A DNA stretch of 58,935 nt from Pseudomonadota bacterium (GCA_023399465.1 JAEWPB010000062.1:1-58935), one strand, 5' to 3'. Numbered from the stretch's first letter, positions 34,676-43,707 are shown. Translations and numbers: made by a program. Notes: generated from the letters alone by a model not told the origin.

Positions 34676-35377
34676 TTGGAGTGGTTTGTACTGAGCAGCG
34701 AGGAGTGGACGGCAATCCGTCTGAGCCTCCGCGTGGCCACGGTCGCGATGATCGCCAGCCTGCCCTTCGGCATTCTCGTGGCGCTAGCGCTGGCGCGCGG
34801 CAATTTCTGGGGCAAGTCCATTCTGAACGGCATCGTGCACATGCCGCTCATCCTGCCGCCTGTCGTCACCGGTTTTGTGCTGCTCATCCTGTTCGGGCGG
34901 CGCGGGCCGATCGGCGCCTTTCTCGAGGAGCACTTCGGCATCGTCTTCGCATTCCGCTGGACCGGAGCGGCACTCGCCTGCGCGGTGATGGGCTTTCCGT
35001 TGCTGGTGCGCTCCATCCGCCTGTCGATCGAGGCGGTCGATCGCAAGCTGGAGGAGGCCGCCGGCACCCTGGGAGCAAGTCCGGCCTGGGTGTTCCTGAC
35101 CGTGACCCTGCCGCTGATCCTGCCGGGGATCATTGCCGGCATGATCCTGGCCTTCGCCAAGGCGATGGGCGAGTTCGGCGCTACCATCACCTTCGTCTCC
35201 AACATCCCCGGCGAAACCCAGACGCTCTCGGCGGCGATCTACACCTTCACCCAGGTGCCGGGCGGCGATGCCGGGGCGCTGCGTCTGACGATCGTCGCCA
35301 TCATCATCTCCATGGCGGCCTTGCTCGCCTCGGAATTCATGGGCCACGTCATCGGCCGCAGAGTGGATGTCGAATGA
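34676..35377 (+). CDS. modB: molybdate ABC transporter permease
   Basis: A permease of about 233 residues with five or six helices: IRLSLRVATVAMIASLPFGI, LPPVVTGFVLLILFGRRGPI, and the EAA loop LEEAAGTLGASPAWVFLTVT then LPLILPGIIAGMILAFAKAM. No ATG start exists. I chose TTG at 34676 because GGGA lies 7 bases upstream; an in-frame TTG at 34661 is the alternative. The modB stop overlaps the modC start (ATGA). Confidence 0.9.
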   Translation: MEWFVLSSEEWTAIRLSLRVATVAMIASLPFGILVALALARGNFWGKSILNGIVHMPLILPPVVTGFVLLILFGRRGPIGAFLEEHFGIVFAFRWTGAALACAVMGFPLLVRSIRLSIEAVDRKLEEAAGTLGASPAWVFLTVTLPLILPGIIAGMILAFAKAMGEFGATITFVSNIPGETQTLSAAIYTFTQVPGGDAGALRLTIVAIIISMAALLASEFMGHVIGRRVDVE

Positions 35378-36450
35378 GCCTGCAGGTCGAAACCCGGCAT
35401 CGGCTCGGGAAATTCTTCCTCGACGCCACCTTCGGTTCGAACGGCGGCGTCACCGCCCTGTTCGGGCGCTCCGGCTCCGGCAAGACATCGGTGATCCGCA
35501 TTATTGCCGGCCTGACCCGTCCCGATCACGGCCGTATCGCGCTTGATGGCGAGGTGCTCGTCGATACCGTCGCAGGCATATTCGTGCCGCGTCACCGCCG
35601 CCGCTTCGGCTACGTGTTCCAGGAGGCACGTCTTTTCCCGCATCTTTCGGTCCGCCGGAACCTGAACTACGGCCGCTGGTTTGCACCGGCGGCACGGCGT
35701 ACCGAGAGCTTCGACCGTGTGGTCGGGATCCTCGGGATCGGGCACCTTCTCGACCGCCATCCGGAAGGCCTTTCCGGTGGCGAAAAGCAGCGTGTGGCAA
35801 TCGGCCGGGCGCTGCTGTCGTCGCCCCGGATGCTGCTGATGGACGAACCACTCGCAGCACTCGATGATGAGCGAAAGGCCGAGATCCTGCCCTATCTCGA
35901 ACGGCTGCGCGACGAGATGCGGATCCCCATCGTCTATGTCAGCCATTCGGTTGCGGAAGTCGCCCGCCTCGCAGACAAGGTCGTCGTGCTTGCGGATGGC
36001 AAGGTTCAGGCCATGGGAGCCGCTTCGGAGGTGCTGAGCGAACCGGCGCTGTCCGCCTCCTTCGACCGGCGCGAGGCCGGGTCGGTGTTTTCGGGAACGG
36101 TGACCGCTCTCGATCCGAGCCATGGCCTGGCGACGGTCCGTCTGGAAAGCGCCGAACTCCATCTCCCGGGCGTGTCCGTCGAGATCGGGGCGCAGGTGCG
36201 GGTTCACGTGCCGGCCAAGGATGTCATGCTGGCGACGGTCCGCCCCGAAGGACTGAGTGCCCTCAACATCATCGAGGGCCGGGTCGGGGCGATCGTTTCG
36301 ACCAGAGACGGCATGGCGAGCGTCCGTGTCGATTGCGGCAGCAATCCCGTCCTTGCCCGCATTACCGAGCTCTCGTGCGAGCGCCTGGCGCTGGTGCCGG
36401 GAAAACCCGTCTTCGCCATCATCAAGACCGTGGCGCTGGAAACGCCGTAG
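35374..36450 (+). CDS. modC: molybdate ABC transporter ATP-binding protein
   Basis: A 358-residue ATPase: Walker A GRSGSGKTSV, Q-loop YVFQEARLFPHLSVRRNLNY, signature LSGGEKQRVAIGRA, Walker B MLLMDEPLAALD and switch YVSHSVAEV. The last 70 residues form a TOBE/Mop-type domain (ALNIIEGRVGAIVSTRDGMA), which in ModC binds molybdate and feeds back on transport. Length is standard. It closes the operon; no terminator is obvious in the 140 bases before the next gene. Confidence 0.95.
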   Translation: MSLQVETRHRLGKFFLDATFGSNGGVTALFGRSGSGKTSVIRIIAGLTRPDHGRIALDGEVLVDTVAGIFVPRHRRRFGYVFQEARLFPHLSVRRNLNYGRWFAPAARRTESFDRVVGILGIGHLLDRHPEGLSGGEKQRVAIGRALLSSPRMLLMDEPLAALDDERKAEILPYLERLRDEMRIPIVYVSHSVAEVARLADKVVVLADGKVQAMGAASEVLSEPALSASFDRREAGSVFSGTVTALDPSHGLATVRLESAELHLPGVSVEIGAQVRVHVPAKDVMLATVRPEGLSALNIIEGRVGAIVSTRDGMASVRVDCGSNPVLARITELSCERLALVPGKPVFAIIKTVALETP

Positions 36451-36591
36451 AGGAGCGCGCGCCCCGTTTGGATGTTGCATCGCTGCCGGGAAACTGGCGG
36501 CAGCCGTCGCCGGCGCAACATTTGCACTTGCCGTTGAGGCCTGTGTCTGCTTTTTCCTCGAATCCAGCGTTCTTGCTGCCAGGAGCTCCGG

Positions 36592-37623
36592 ATGAATGGC
36601 ACCATTGCCCCGATGAAAGACAAGAGGACCGTACCGGCGCCGAAGCGTCTGCGTGTCGGCTTCATCCTGACGCGCAGCTTCACCCTGTCGGCCTTCGCGC
36701 TCTTCGTCGATACGCTGAGGCTCGCCAGCGACAGCGAGGATCAGTCGCGCCGCCTGAACTGCGACTGGGAAGTGCTGAGCAGCACCAAGAACTTCATCAC
36801 CTCGAGTTCGGGCATTCAGGTCGCACCGACGGCGTCCTTCATCGATCCCTCGAACTTCGACTATATCGCCGTCGTCGGCGGCCTTCTCAGGGTCGAGGAA
36901 CCGATCGACAGCCACGCCATCACCTATCTGCGCAAGGCCGCGGATGCGGGGGTCGGCCTGATCGGGCTCTGCACCGGCAGCTTCGTGCTGGCCGAAACCG
37001 GCCTTCTCAACGGACATACCGTTTGCGTCAGCTGGCTGCACCACCGCGAGTTCCGCGAGCGGTTCCCGACGCTGAAGGCGACCTCCGAGCAGATCTTCGT
37101 CTTCGACGGCAAGGTGGCGACGAGCGCCGGCGGCAGCAGCGTGGCCGATCTCGCCGCCAGCCTGGTGCGTCACCATATCGGCGAGGCAGCCGAACGCAAC
37201 GCGCTGGAAATCCTGCAGATCAGCCATCGCCGCGAGGCCACCGACGTCCAGCCGCGCAATCCGCTCGGCGTCGAGGTCCGCGACAAGCGCGTCTATCTGG
37301 CGCTGATGATCATGGAACAGCATATCGAGGATCCGGTCGACATCCTCGATATCGCCAGCATGGCCGGGGTTTCGCGGCGCCAGCTCGAACGGCTGTTCCA
37401 TGGCGAGCTTGGCCGCTCGCCGGCCGCCGCCTATGCCGAAATCCGCATGCGTGCCGCCGTCCGCGCCGTGCTGCAGACCGAACGCCCGATCATCGAGATC
37501 GCCATCGACGCCGGTTTCGAGAACGTATCGCATTTCACCCGGCGGTTCCGGGTGATGTTCGGCGAAACCCCGAGCGACATGCGTCGCCGCCATCGCGCCC
37601 AGAGAGCCAGGCCTCAGGAATAG
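36592..37623 (+). CDS. GlxA-family AraC-type transcriptional regulator
   Basis: A 343-residue regulator with an N-terminal DJ-1/PfpI (class I amidotransferase-like) sensor domain and a C-terminal AraC/XylS DNA-binding domain. The sensor keeps the nucleophile-elbow cysteine in GLIGLCTGSFVLAETGLL. The DNA-binding part has two helix-turn-helices: ILDIASMAGVSRRQLERLFH and IIEIAIDAGFENVSHFTRRF. Relatives control choline, carnitine, glycine betaine and arginine catabolism. No such operon adjoins it, so the target is unknown. It lies 141 bases after modC on the same strand. Confidence 0.88.
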   Translation: MNGTIAPMKDKRTVPAPKRLRVGFILTRSFTLSAFALFVDTLRLASDSEDQSRRLNCDWEVLSSTKNFITSSSGIQVAPTASFIDPSNFDYIAVVGGLLRVEEPIDSHAITYLRKAADAGVGLIGLCTGSFVLAETGLLNGHTVCVSWLHHREFRERFPTLKATSEQIFVFDGKVATSAGGSSVADLAASLVRHHIGEAAERNALEILQISHRREATDVQPRNPLGVEVRDKRVYLALMIMEQHIEDPVDILDIASMAGVSRRQLERLFHGELGRSPAAAYAEIRMRAAVRAVLQTERPIIEIAIDAGFENVSHFTRRFRVMFGETPSDMRRRHRAQRARPQE

Positions 37624-37846
37624 CCAGGCCTCAGGAAAAGACGGGCGCGGCAATCGCGATCATGAACCATTTCAACCTGTTCCGGGCGGGGGCGGGGAAA
37701 CGGGCAGGCCGGCAATGCCGATTCCTTGCCCTTCCTTGAAACTGCGCGAAATCGCCTATCTCCCTATGTGGCGGCCAATTCCGGATCGCCAGCACCGGTC
37801 CCGGACGTCGGCTGTCCGGAGATCATCAATGGAGGGGAAGTCGACC

Positions 37847-38317
37847 ATGGTTGAGGAGAAAAAAGAAGAAACGGGTCCCGATGTCCTGAGTGCCGAACAA
37901 CTGCGCATGAATGCCTTGCAGCACAAGCTCTCCGAGATGGAGCGCGAAAACAAGCTCAAGGAGCGCGCGGAAAAGGAACATGCCAAGTTTGCCGACGAGT
38001 TCTTTCGCGAGCATGTCAGTGAAAAGGAGCGCGAAGCCATCCGCAGCATCGTGGCGCAGGCGGTGAGGGACGGGAAGATGGAAGCGCTGGTCTACAGCTT
38101 TCCGTCGGATTTCTGCTCGGACAGTGGTCGCGCCATAAACAGCGGCCAGCCGGACTGGCCGGAAACGCTGCAGGGCAAGGCCAAGGAATTGTATGACAGC
38201 TTCATGAAGGTTGCAAAGCCAAAGGGCTACAGGTTGAAGGCGATGGTCATCAACTTCCCTGGCGGCGTGCCCGGTGATATCGGCCTGTTCCTGAACTGGG
38301 AAGCGCCCGTCGCCTAG
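37847..38317 (+). CDS. conserved hypothetical protein with N-terminal coiled coil
   Basis: A 156-residue soluble protein I cannot name. Residues 1-60 are charged and predicted helical (RMNALQHKLSEMERENKLKE then RAEKEHAKFADEFF), probably a coiled coil. Residues 65-156 look like a compact domain with MEALVYSFPSDFCSDSGRAI and KAMVINFPGGVPGDIGLFL. No signal peptide or membrane segment. The start at 37847 has GGAGGGG 9 bases upstream; an in-frame ATG at 37829 is possible. It is separated from both neighbours and probably transcribed alone. Confidence 0.7.
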   Translation: MVEEKKEETGPDVLSAEQLRMNALQHKLSEMERENKLKERAEKEHAKFADEFFREHVSEKEREAIRSIVAQAVRDGKMEALVYSFPSDFCSDSGRAINSGQPDWPETLQGKAKELYDSFMKVAKPKGYRLKAMVINFPGGVPGDIGLFLNWEAPVA

Positions 38318-38475
38318 CGGTATCTGCGAACGGTTGCCTTGTCGGGGTGGAACGAGCGGGACAACTGGTAGCTTGGCGCCGCCGGTATCTTGCCGTCAAT
38401 TTGCGCAATCATCCCACCTGCAGAGCCGTTGCGAGGCGATGAGCGTAAATATTTGAATTAGATGTAAGAAAAAAA

Positions 38476-38551
38476 TGGTGCCGCTTACGTGACTCGAACA
38501 CGTGACCCCATCATTACGAATGATGTGCTCTACCGACTGAGCTAAAGCGGC
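38476..38551 (-). tRNA. tRNA-Thr (CGT)
   Basis: A 76-base tRNA with encoded CCA. The acceptor stem is GCCGCTT / AAGCGGC, the D-arm is AGCTCAGTCGGTAGAGC, and the anticodon loop TTCGTAA is closed by CATCA/TGATG, giving anticodon CGT (reads ACG, threonine). The T-loop is GTTCGAGTC. On the minus strand a T-rich run follows the CCA end, consistent with termination. Confidence 0.96.
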
Positions 38552-38715
38552 CCTTCATCGGGTCCGAATGGTGGAACCCGCGATTTGCAAGGCGCTGATA
38601 CAGGCAATGATCCGAGATTTCAAGCGCTCTCTTGGCGGTTCGTGAAAATTCACCGGATTTTCTTGCCGGCGCGCGAGGGCGGCACCGGCAAGCGCCTTTG
38701 TTTTCAAGAGAAACC

Positions 38716-39675
38716 CTAGAGCGCGAGGCGGCTGCGGGCCTGGCGATACTCGCGCTCGAGGCGGTCGACCACCGCCGCCACCGGGGCGATTTCCTTGACG
38801 GCGGCAATGCCCTGGCCGCAGCCCCAGATCTCCTTCCACGCCTTCGGCCCGGACGCTGCCTTCTCGAAATCCATCTTGCTCGGATCGGCCTGCGGCAGGT
38901 CGTCCGGGTCGAGGCCGGCAGCGCGGATAGACGGCTTCAGATAGTTGCCAGGGATGCCGGTGAAATAGTTGGAGTAGACGATGTCGCTTGCCTGGCTGTC
39001 GACGATCATCTGCTTGTAGGCCGCATCGGCGCGCGCCTCCTCGGTGGCGATGAACGGCGAGCCGATATAGGCCATGTCGGCGCCCATCGCCTGGGCCGCG
39101 AGGATGCCGCCACCGGTGCCGATGGCGCCGGCCAGCAGCAGCGGCCCGTCGAACCACTCGCGGATTTCATTGATGAGGGCGAAGGGCGAAAGCGTCCCGG
39201 CATGGCCGCCGGCGCCGGTCGCAACCGCAATCAGTCCGTCGGCGCCCTTGCGGATCGCCGAGTTGGCGTGGCGGTTGTTGATGACGTCGTGCAGCACGAT
39301 GCCGCCATAGGAATGGACGGCGGCGTTGACCTCGGGAACCGCACCGAGCGACGAGATGACGATCGGCACCTTGTATTTCACGCAGAGCATCAGATCGTGC
39401 TCGAGCCGCTTGTTGGAGGTATGGACGATCTGGTTGACGGCGAAGGGCGCGGCCGGACGCTCCGGATTGCGCGCATTGTGGCTCGCCAGTTCTTCGGTGA
39501 TCATCGCCAGCCACTCGTCGAGCTGGGCTTCTGGCCGGGCATTCAGCGCCGGAAAACTGCCGACGATCCCCGCCTTGCACTGCGCCAGTGTCAGGGTCGG
39601 GTGCGATATGATGAAAAGCGGCGATGCGACGACCGGCAATCTGAGATTGTCGGTGAGGATCGAAGGAAGTGCCAT
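38716..39675 (-). CDS. nitronate monooxygenase-like flavoprotein
   Basis: A 319-residue FMN-dependent TIM-barrel enzyme of the 2-nitropropane dioxygenase/nitronate monooxygenase family: LPVVASPLFIISHPTL, GIVGSFPALNARP, then HDVINNRHANSAIRKGADGL, the phosphate-binding AVATGAGGHAGTLSPFALI and LAGAIGTGGGILAAQAMGAD. It would oxidise alkyl nitronates, though many relatives have other or unknown substrates. A 22-bp ACGT-rich palindrome lies 20 bases upstream of the start, indicating specific control. It stands alone between tRNA-Thr and an opposite-strand membrane protein gene. Confidence 0.88.
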   Translation of the reverse strand: MALPSILTDNLRLPVVASPLFIISHPTLTLAQCKAGIVGSFPALNARPEAQLDEWLAMITEELASHNARNPERPAAPFAVNQIVHTSNKRLEHDLMLCVKYKVPIVISSLGAVPEVNAAVHSYGGIVLHDVINNRHANSAIRKGADGLIAVATGAGGHAGTLSPFALINEIREWFDGPLLLAGAIGTGGGILAAQAMGADMAYIGSPFIATEEARADAAYKQMIVDSQASDIVYSNYFTGIPGNYLKPSIRAAGLDPDDLPQADPSKMDFEKAASGPKAWKEIWGCGQGIAAVKEIAPVAAVVDRLEREYRQARSRLAL

Positions 39676-40004
39676 GCTGTACCCCGATGCAATTTCTTAC
39701 GTTTACGGAAACGTAAGGGAAGGTAACAGAAGCCTCGGGGCATGAAAAGGCGGGCGATGCCATTTTGCTGGAGAGGGCGCGCAAGCGCGGTCTCGCGCCC
39801 TCAGGCGGCAGCGAAAAGGCGGGGCAGCGGGAACTTTCGCCGGTCTCGCGCGCTTGTCGAAACGGTCGTTTTTCTCCCGCAAACCGGTGTTTGCATCTCG
39901 CAAGGCTTGCAGATTGTCGTCGTAGTCGTTACCGAATCGTAAACAGGTTTCCGCAAGCCCCAAGCGGGCCGGGAAACAGCGAATGCAAGAATGAAGGACT
40001 GGCA
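39676..40004. other. divergent intergenic region
   Basis: About 329 bases between the nitronate monooxygenase-like gene and the membrane protein gene. The palindrome at 39696-39717 is the only clear element. Short open frames here show no coding character. Confidence 0.5.
39696..39717. promoter_or_regulatory. ACGT-rich palindromic operator of the nitronate monooxygenase gene
   Basis: A 22-bp dyad with left arm CTTACGTTT and right arm AAACGTAAG, separated by ACGG; all 9 arm positions pair. It resembles LiuR-type MerR operators built on TTTACG/CGTAAA arms. It lies 20 bases upstream of the start codon, overlapping the expected promoter or leader. Confidence 0.55.
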
Positions 40005-41222
40005 GTGAGCGGATTGGAATTGGCTATCAGGAACGCTCTGGAACGCTCCGATCGTTCCAATGCGGAAATTCGCGCGCGCATCTACCAATCCGCCCGCCAG
40101 GCGCTGGAAGCCGGGCTGCGCAAGCAGGAGATCAACGATCCCGATACCGTGGCGCTGCAACGCCAGCGGCTGGAGGTCACGATCCGGCAGATCGAGGGCG
40201 AGGAACGCGCGCGCCTGCAAGCCGCAGCCGCTGCCAAGATCGAGCCTGCGGTCGCCAGCAGTGACAATGGCAAGAGCGACAATGGCAAAAACGGCACGAA
40301 CGGCGACAATGCCACGGGGGAGGGCGCGTTCTCCGTCCCGCCGACCGTGGAAATGGATGTCACCGGCGATCGGCGCGAGCCGCCGGCCATGGAGACGGAC
40401 ACCGGCTTCGGCGACATGCGGGCGGAGCGGTCCGACCGTTTTGCAGCTGGCGAGCCGCAGTTGACCCCGTCGCGGGATACCGGGAATTCGATGCAGGGCG
40501 GTCTCGATGTGCGTCCCGAAACCGTTGCCCACCGCCGCCGCCGTCGGACGTTCCTGCCGCGCCTCTTCATGTTCTCCGTGCTGCTCGCCGCGCTCGGCAT
40601 TGGAATCTGGTGGGTCTACAGCTCCGGCCTGCTGCTGACCACTGAGCAGCGCGACAACAGTGTCGCCAATCCGCCGGCGCGCGTCGAGGCCGAAGACTTC
40701 GACAACGGGCAGCAGGACGGTACGCCGGGCGACACGACGGGATTGCGCACACTCGGGCCGAGGAACGGCTTCTCCGACGCCTGGGTCGAAGCCTTCACGC
40801 CCGGAAGCACGTCCGGCGCAACCGCGCACAGCAACGGCGCAGTGGATCTGGTCTCCGGCGGGGACGGTCAGGTGGCGCGCATCACTTCGCGCGGCCCCGA
40901 TGATGCCGGCGCCGTCGAAATCGCCATTCCGGCGAGCCTGCTTCAGGAGATGGCCGGAAAAACCTCGACCATCGCGCTTACGGTTCAGACGGAGGCCGAC
41001 AAGCCGACGCAGATCTCGGTCGAGTGCGATTTCGGCAGTCTCGGCAGTTGCGAGCGACACCGCTTCGGTGTCACCAACGAAAAATCCGACATCCTGTTCC
41101 AGGTCCATTTCGACCGCTCGCTGGCGCCGAACGCGCCAGGCCACCTGCTGATCAACAGCGATGTCGAGGGCAAGGGCCGCAGCGTCAATCTCTATGCGGT
41201 GCGTATCCTCCCGGGCCAGTAA
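40005..41222 (+). CDS. conserved single-span membrane protein of unknown function
   Basis: A 405-residue protein I know only as a conserved rhizobial hypothetical. Residues 1-70 are helical and charged (ELAIRNALERSDRSNAEIRA), residues 75-170 are low-complexity and polar (several DNGK/NGT repeats), one membrane helix spans about residues 187-210 (FLPRLFMFSVLLAALGIGIW), and the exported C-terminal domain ends with VECDFGSLGSCERHRFGV and a beta-rich HLLINSDVEGKGRSVNLYAV. The N-terminus would be cytoplasmic. GTG at 40005 has AAGGA 8 bases upstream. The C-terminal part may bind carbohydrate or another partner; that is a guess. Confidence 0.75.
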   Translation: MSGLELAIRNALERSDRSNAEIRARIYQSARQALEAGLRKQEINDPDTVALQRQRLEVTIRQIEGEERARLQAAAAAKIEPAVASSDNGKSDNGKNGTNGDNATGEGAFSVPPTVEMDVTGDRREPPAMETDTGFGDMRAERSDRFAAGEPQLTPSRDTGNSMQGGLDVRPETVAHRRRRRTFLPRLFMFSVLLAALGIGIWWVYSSGLLLTTEQRDNSVANPPARVEAEDFDNGQQDGTPGDTTGLRTLGPRNGFSDAWVEAFTPGSTSGATAHSNGAVDLVSGGDGQVARITSRGPDDAGAVEIAIPASLLQEMAGKTSTIALTVQTEADKPTQISVECDFGSLGSCERHRFGVTNEKSDILFQVHFDRSLAPNAPGHLLINSDVEGKGRSVNLYAVRILPGQ

Positions 41223-41277
41223 CCCGGGAGTTGGACCCGGGCGTTGAGCCGAGGAGAATAAGCGCCGCGCGGGCACC

Positions 41278-42159
41278 TCATTTGAGGAACTTGGGGCCGA
41301 AGCCGAGGATCTTGTCGTCAATCTCGCCGATCGCGCCCTTGTCCTTTCCGGTATAGTCCAGCGATTTCAGCATGTGGCGGATGACGTCGAGCCGGGCACG
41401 CCGCTTGTCGTTGGAGCGGACCACGACCCAGGGCGCATAGTCGGTATGCGTCTCCTTCAGCATCTTGTCGCGCTTCTCGGTATAGTCGTCCCATTTGTTG
41501 AGGGCGGCGATGTCCATCTGCGAAAGCTTCCATACCTTCAGCGGATCGTGACGACGGTCGTGGAAGCGCTCGAGCTGCATTTCGCGGCCGATGTCGAGCC
41601 AGAACTTGAAGAAGTGGTAGCCTTCGCCGGAAAAGATCTTCTCGAATGTCGGCGCTTCATTGAGGAACTGCTGGTACTGCTCGCGGGTGCAGAACCCCAT
41701 CACCGGCTCGACGCCGGCGCGGTTGTACCAGGAGCGATCGAACAGAACGAACTCGCCGGCGGTCGGCAATTGCGCGACGTAGCGCTGGAAATACCACTGG
41801 CCGAGTTCCGTTTCGGTGGGCTTGGAAAGGGCGACCACCCGCGCCGAACGGGGGTTCATGTACGCTTTGGTGACCGTGATCGTGCCGCCCTTGCCGGCCG
41901 CGTCGCGGCCCTCGAAAAGAGCGACTACCTTCTTGCCAGTCGCATGCAGCCAGAACTGCACCTTGACCAGTTCGATCTGGAGTTTCCTGAGTTCCTTCTC
42001 GTATTCGTCCTCGTCGAGCTTCTTCTTGTAGGGGTATCCGCCCGAGGCCATCGCGGCGTCCTTGATCCAGTCGGGCAGTTCCGGCGCATCGATGTCAAAC
42101 AGTCGCTTATTGCCGTCGATATCAAGCGTGACGGCTCTCGTTTCGATTTCTTCCACCAT
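41278..42159 (-). CDS. ppk2: polyphosphate kinase 2
   Basis: A 293-residue PPK2 family enzyme. Walker A is FEGRDAAGKGGTI, Walker B region is FDRSWYNRAGVEPVMGFC, and the lid region is RFHDRRHDPLKVWKLSQMD. Single-domain class I PPK2 enzymes transfer phosphate between polyphosphate and nucleoside diphosphates, usually running toward ATP/GTP from polyphosphate. The Sinorhizobium meliloti homologue at the equivalent place has been studied structurally. Start at 42159 has GGGAG 8 bases upstream. It is divergent from phoR, linking it to phosphate control. Confidence 0.93.
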   Translation of the reverse strand: MVEEIETRAVTLDIDGNKRLFDIDAPELPDWIKDAAMASGGYPYKKKLDEDEYEKELRKLQIELVKVQFWLHATGKKVVALFEGRDAAGKGGTITVTKAYMNPRSARVVALSKPTETELGQWYFQRYVAQLPTAGEFVLFDRSWYNRAGVEPVMGFCTREQYQQFLNEAPTFEKIFSGEGYHFFKFWLDIGREMQLERFHDRRHDPLKVWKLSQMDIAALNKWDDYTEKRDKMLKETHTDYAPWVVVRSNDKRRARLDVIRHMLKSLDYTGKDKGAIGEIDDKILGFGPKFLK

Positions 42160-42395
42160 GCTTCGATCTCCCATCGCTCCGGCCGGCCGATGGTCGGCTG
42201 GCATGCCGTTCACGTCTCGAGTTGGGCATATTTGCTCGCGCAGTTCAAGCAATCGCGGGGCCCTTGTGGTCGATAGCCGGCTGGGGATGGATGGTCGCCG
42301 GTGAATACTTCTGTCATGAATTGGGGCTAAATCATCCGGAGGTCTGCAGGTGCCGCGGGATTCGGCGCCAGCATGGGACAGTCGAGGTCTGATCG

Positions 42396-43646
42396 GTGAA
42401 CAAGTGGCGGAATGAACTTTTCCTGGCTATGACGGCCCAGCGCGGCGTACTGATCGCGATCTCCTTTGCCGCCCTTGTCATGCTTGTGGCCGGCAACCAT
42501 CCCGTCACGGTGCTCCTGCTGTGGGCACTTGTGGTGCTCGCGGCGCTGGTGTTCGTTCCGCGTGCGAAGAGCGTCGATGAACCGGTCCGGGCGGCGGCCG
42601 GCGAAGCGGCCATGTCGGCGGACCTGCCGGTGCTGAGCGCCGCACTTGCTGCACTCGACCTGCCGGTGCTGGTTCTTGATGGCAGTGGCGTCACGCGGGC
42701 CCAGAACCGGGCGGTCGCAAGGACCTTCGGCGAGTTTCCCGTCGGCGTCCATATTTTTGCGCGGTTGCGCTCGCCTGCCGTGGTCGACATGATCCGCGAG
42801 TCGCTGTCGACAGGAGAGCCGAACCAGATCGAATATCGCGAGCGCCTGCCATCGGAGCGGGTCTATATCGTGCGCATTGCCCCGGTTCCGCTGCCGGAAA
42901 AGCCGCGGCGAAAGGAGGATGCGCTCTATCTCGTTACCTTCCGCGATATCTCCGAGCTTTCCCGTATCGATCGGATGCGTTCGGATTTCGTCGCCAATGC
43001 CAGTCACGAACTGCGCACGCCGCTCGCCTCGCTGCGCGGCTTCATCGAGACGCTGCTCGGGCCGGCGCGCAACGATCCCAAGGCCCAGGAGCGTTTCCTC
43101 GGCATCATGCTCGATCAGGTAACCCGCATGAGCCGGCTGGTCGACGATCTCCTTTCGCTGTCGCGGCTGGAGGTGAAGTCGCACAACGCACCCGACGAGA
43201 GTGTCGATCTCGTGCCGCTGCTCGGCCATGTGCGCGACACGCTGATGCCGCTGGCGGCGGATCTCGACGTGGTCATCAACCTGCATCTGCCGGATGCCCC
43301 GGTCGAGGTCATCGGCGATCGCGACGAACTGGTGCAGGTCTTTGAGAACCTGATGGAGAATGCCTGCAAATACGGCCAGGAAGGCAAGGTCGTCGACGTC
43401 TACCTGAGGAACGGCGAAGGGAACCCGATCGAGGTCAGCGTCGTCGATCACGGCGCCGGCATTCCGACCGAACATGTGCCGCGTCTGACCGAACGCTTCT
43501 ATCGCGTCAGCGTCGAGGACAGCCGCTCGAAAAAGGGCACTGGCCTCGGGCTTGCGATCGTCAAGCATATCCTTACGCGCCATCGCGCCCGTCTCGTCGT
43601 TCACTCCACGGTCGGCAAGGGCACCGAGTTCACGGTGCGTTTTTGA
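42396..43646 (+). CDS. phoR: phosphate regulon sensor histidine kinase
   Basis: A 416-residue sensor kinase with two N-terminal membrane segments (about residues 15-57), a PAS-like region (LPVLVLDGSGVTRAQNRAVA), a DHp helix with phospho-accepting His204 (NASHELRTPLASL), and an ATPase domain with N-box LMENACKYG, G1 DHGAGIP and G2 GTGLGLAIVK. It phosphorylates PhoB when PstSCAB/PhoU report low phosphate. A GTG start at 42396 is used. It precedes pstS by about 190 bases on the same strand, with a Pho box between. Confidence 0.94.
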   Translation: MNKWRNELFLAMTAQRGVLIAISFAALVMLVAGNHPVTVLLLWALVVLAALVFVPRAKSVDEPVRAAAGEAAMSADLPVLSAALAALDLPVLVLDGSGVTRAQNRAVARTFGEFPVGVHIFARLRSPAVVDMIRESLSTGEPNQIEYRERLPSERVYIVRIAPVPLPEKPRRKEDALYLVTFRDISELSRIDRMRSDFVANASHELRTPLASLRGFIETLLGPARNDPKAQERFLGIMLDQVTRMSRLVDDLLSLSRLEVKSHNAPDESVDLVPLLGHVRDTLMPLAADLDVVINLHLPDAPVEVIGDRDELVQVFENLMENACKYGQEGKVVDVYLRNGEGNPIEVSVVDHGAGIPTEHVPRLTERFYRVSVEDSRSKKGTGLGLAIVKHILTRHRARLVVHSTVGKGTEFTVRF

Positions 43647-43707
43647 CATACTGGCGTTGGATAACTTCGAAGAGATGGATTAAAAGCAATAAAATCAGCG
43701 ACTTGGC

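Noticed and set aside
35239..37653. An 804-codon minus-strand open frame antisense to modC and the GlxA-type regulator
   Set aside because: It is a GC-rich shadow frame, opposite two genes with intact motifs, and rich in His/Arg/Asp as shadow frames are.
40260..40310. Repeated GACAATGGCAAG-like units inside the membrane protein gene as a tandem repeat locus
   Set aside because: Only two or three imperfect copies in a polar linker; better explained as low-complexity coding sequence.
42311..42317. CTGTCAT before phoR as a Pho box
   Set aside because: Only one half-site is present; the next position on the 11-bp period (TGGGGCT) does not match, so a PhoB dimer site is not supported.
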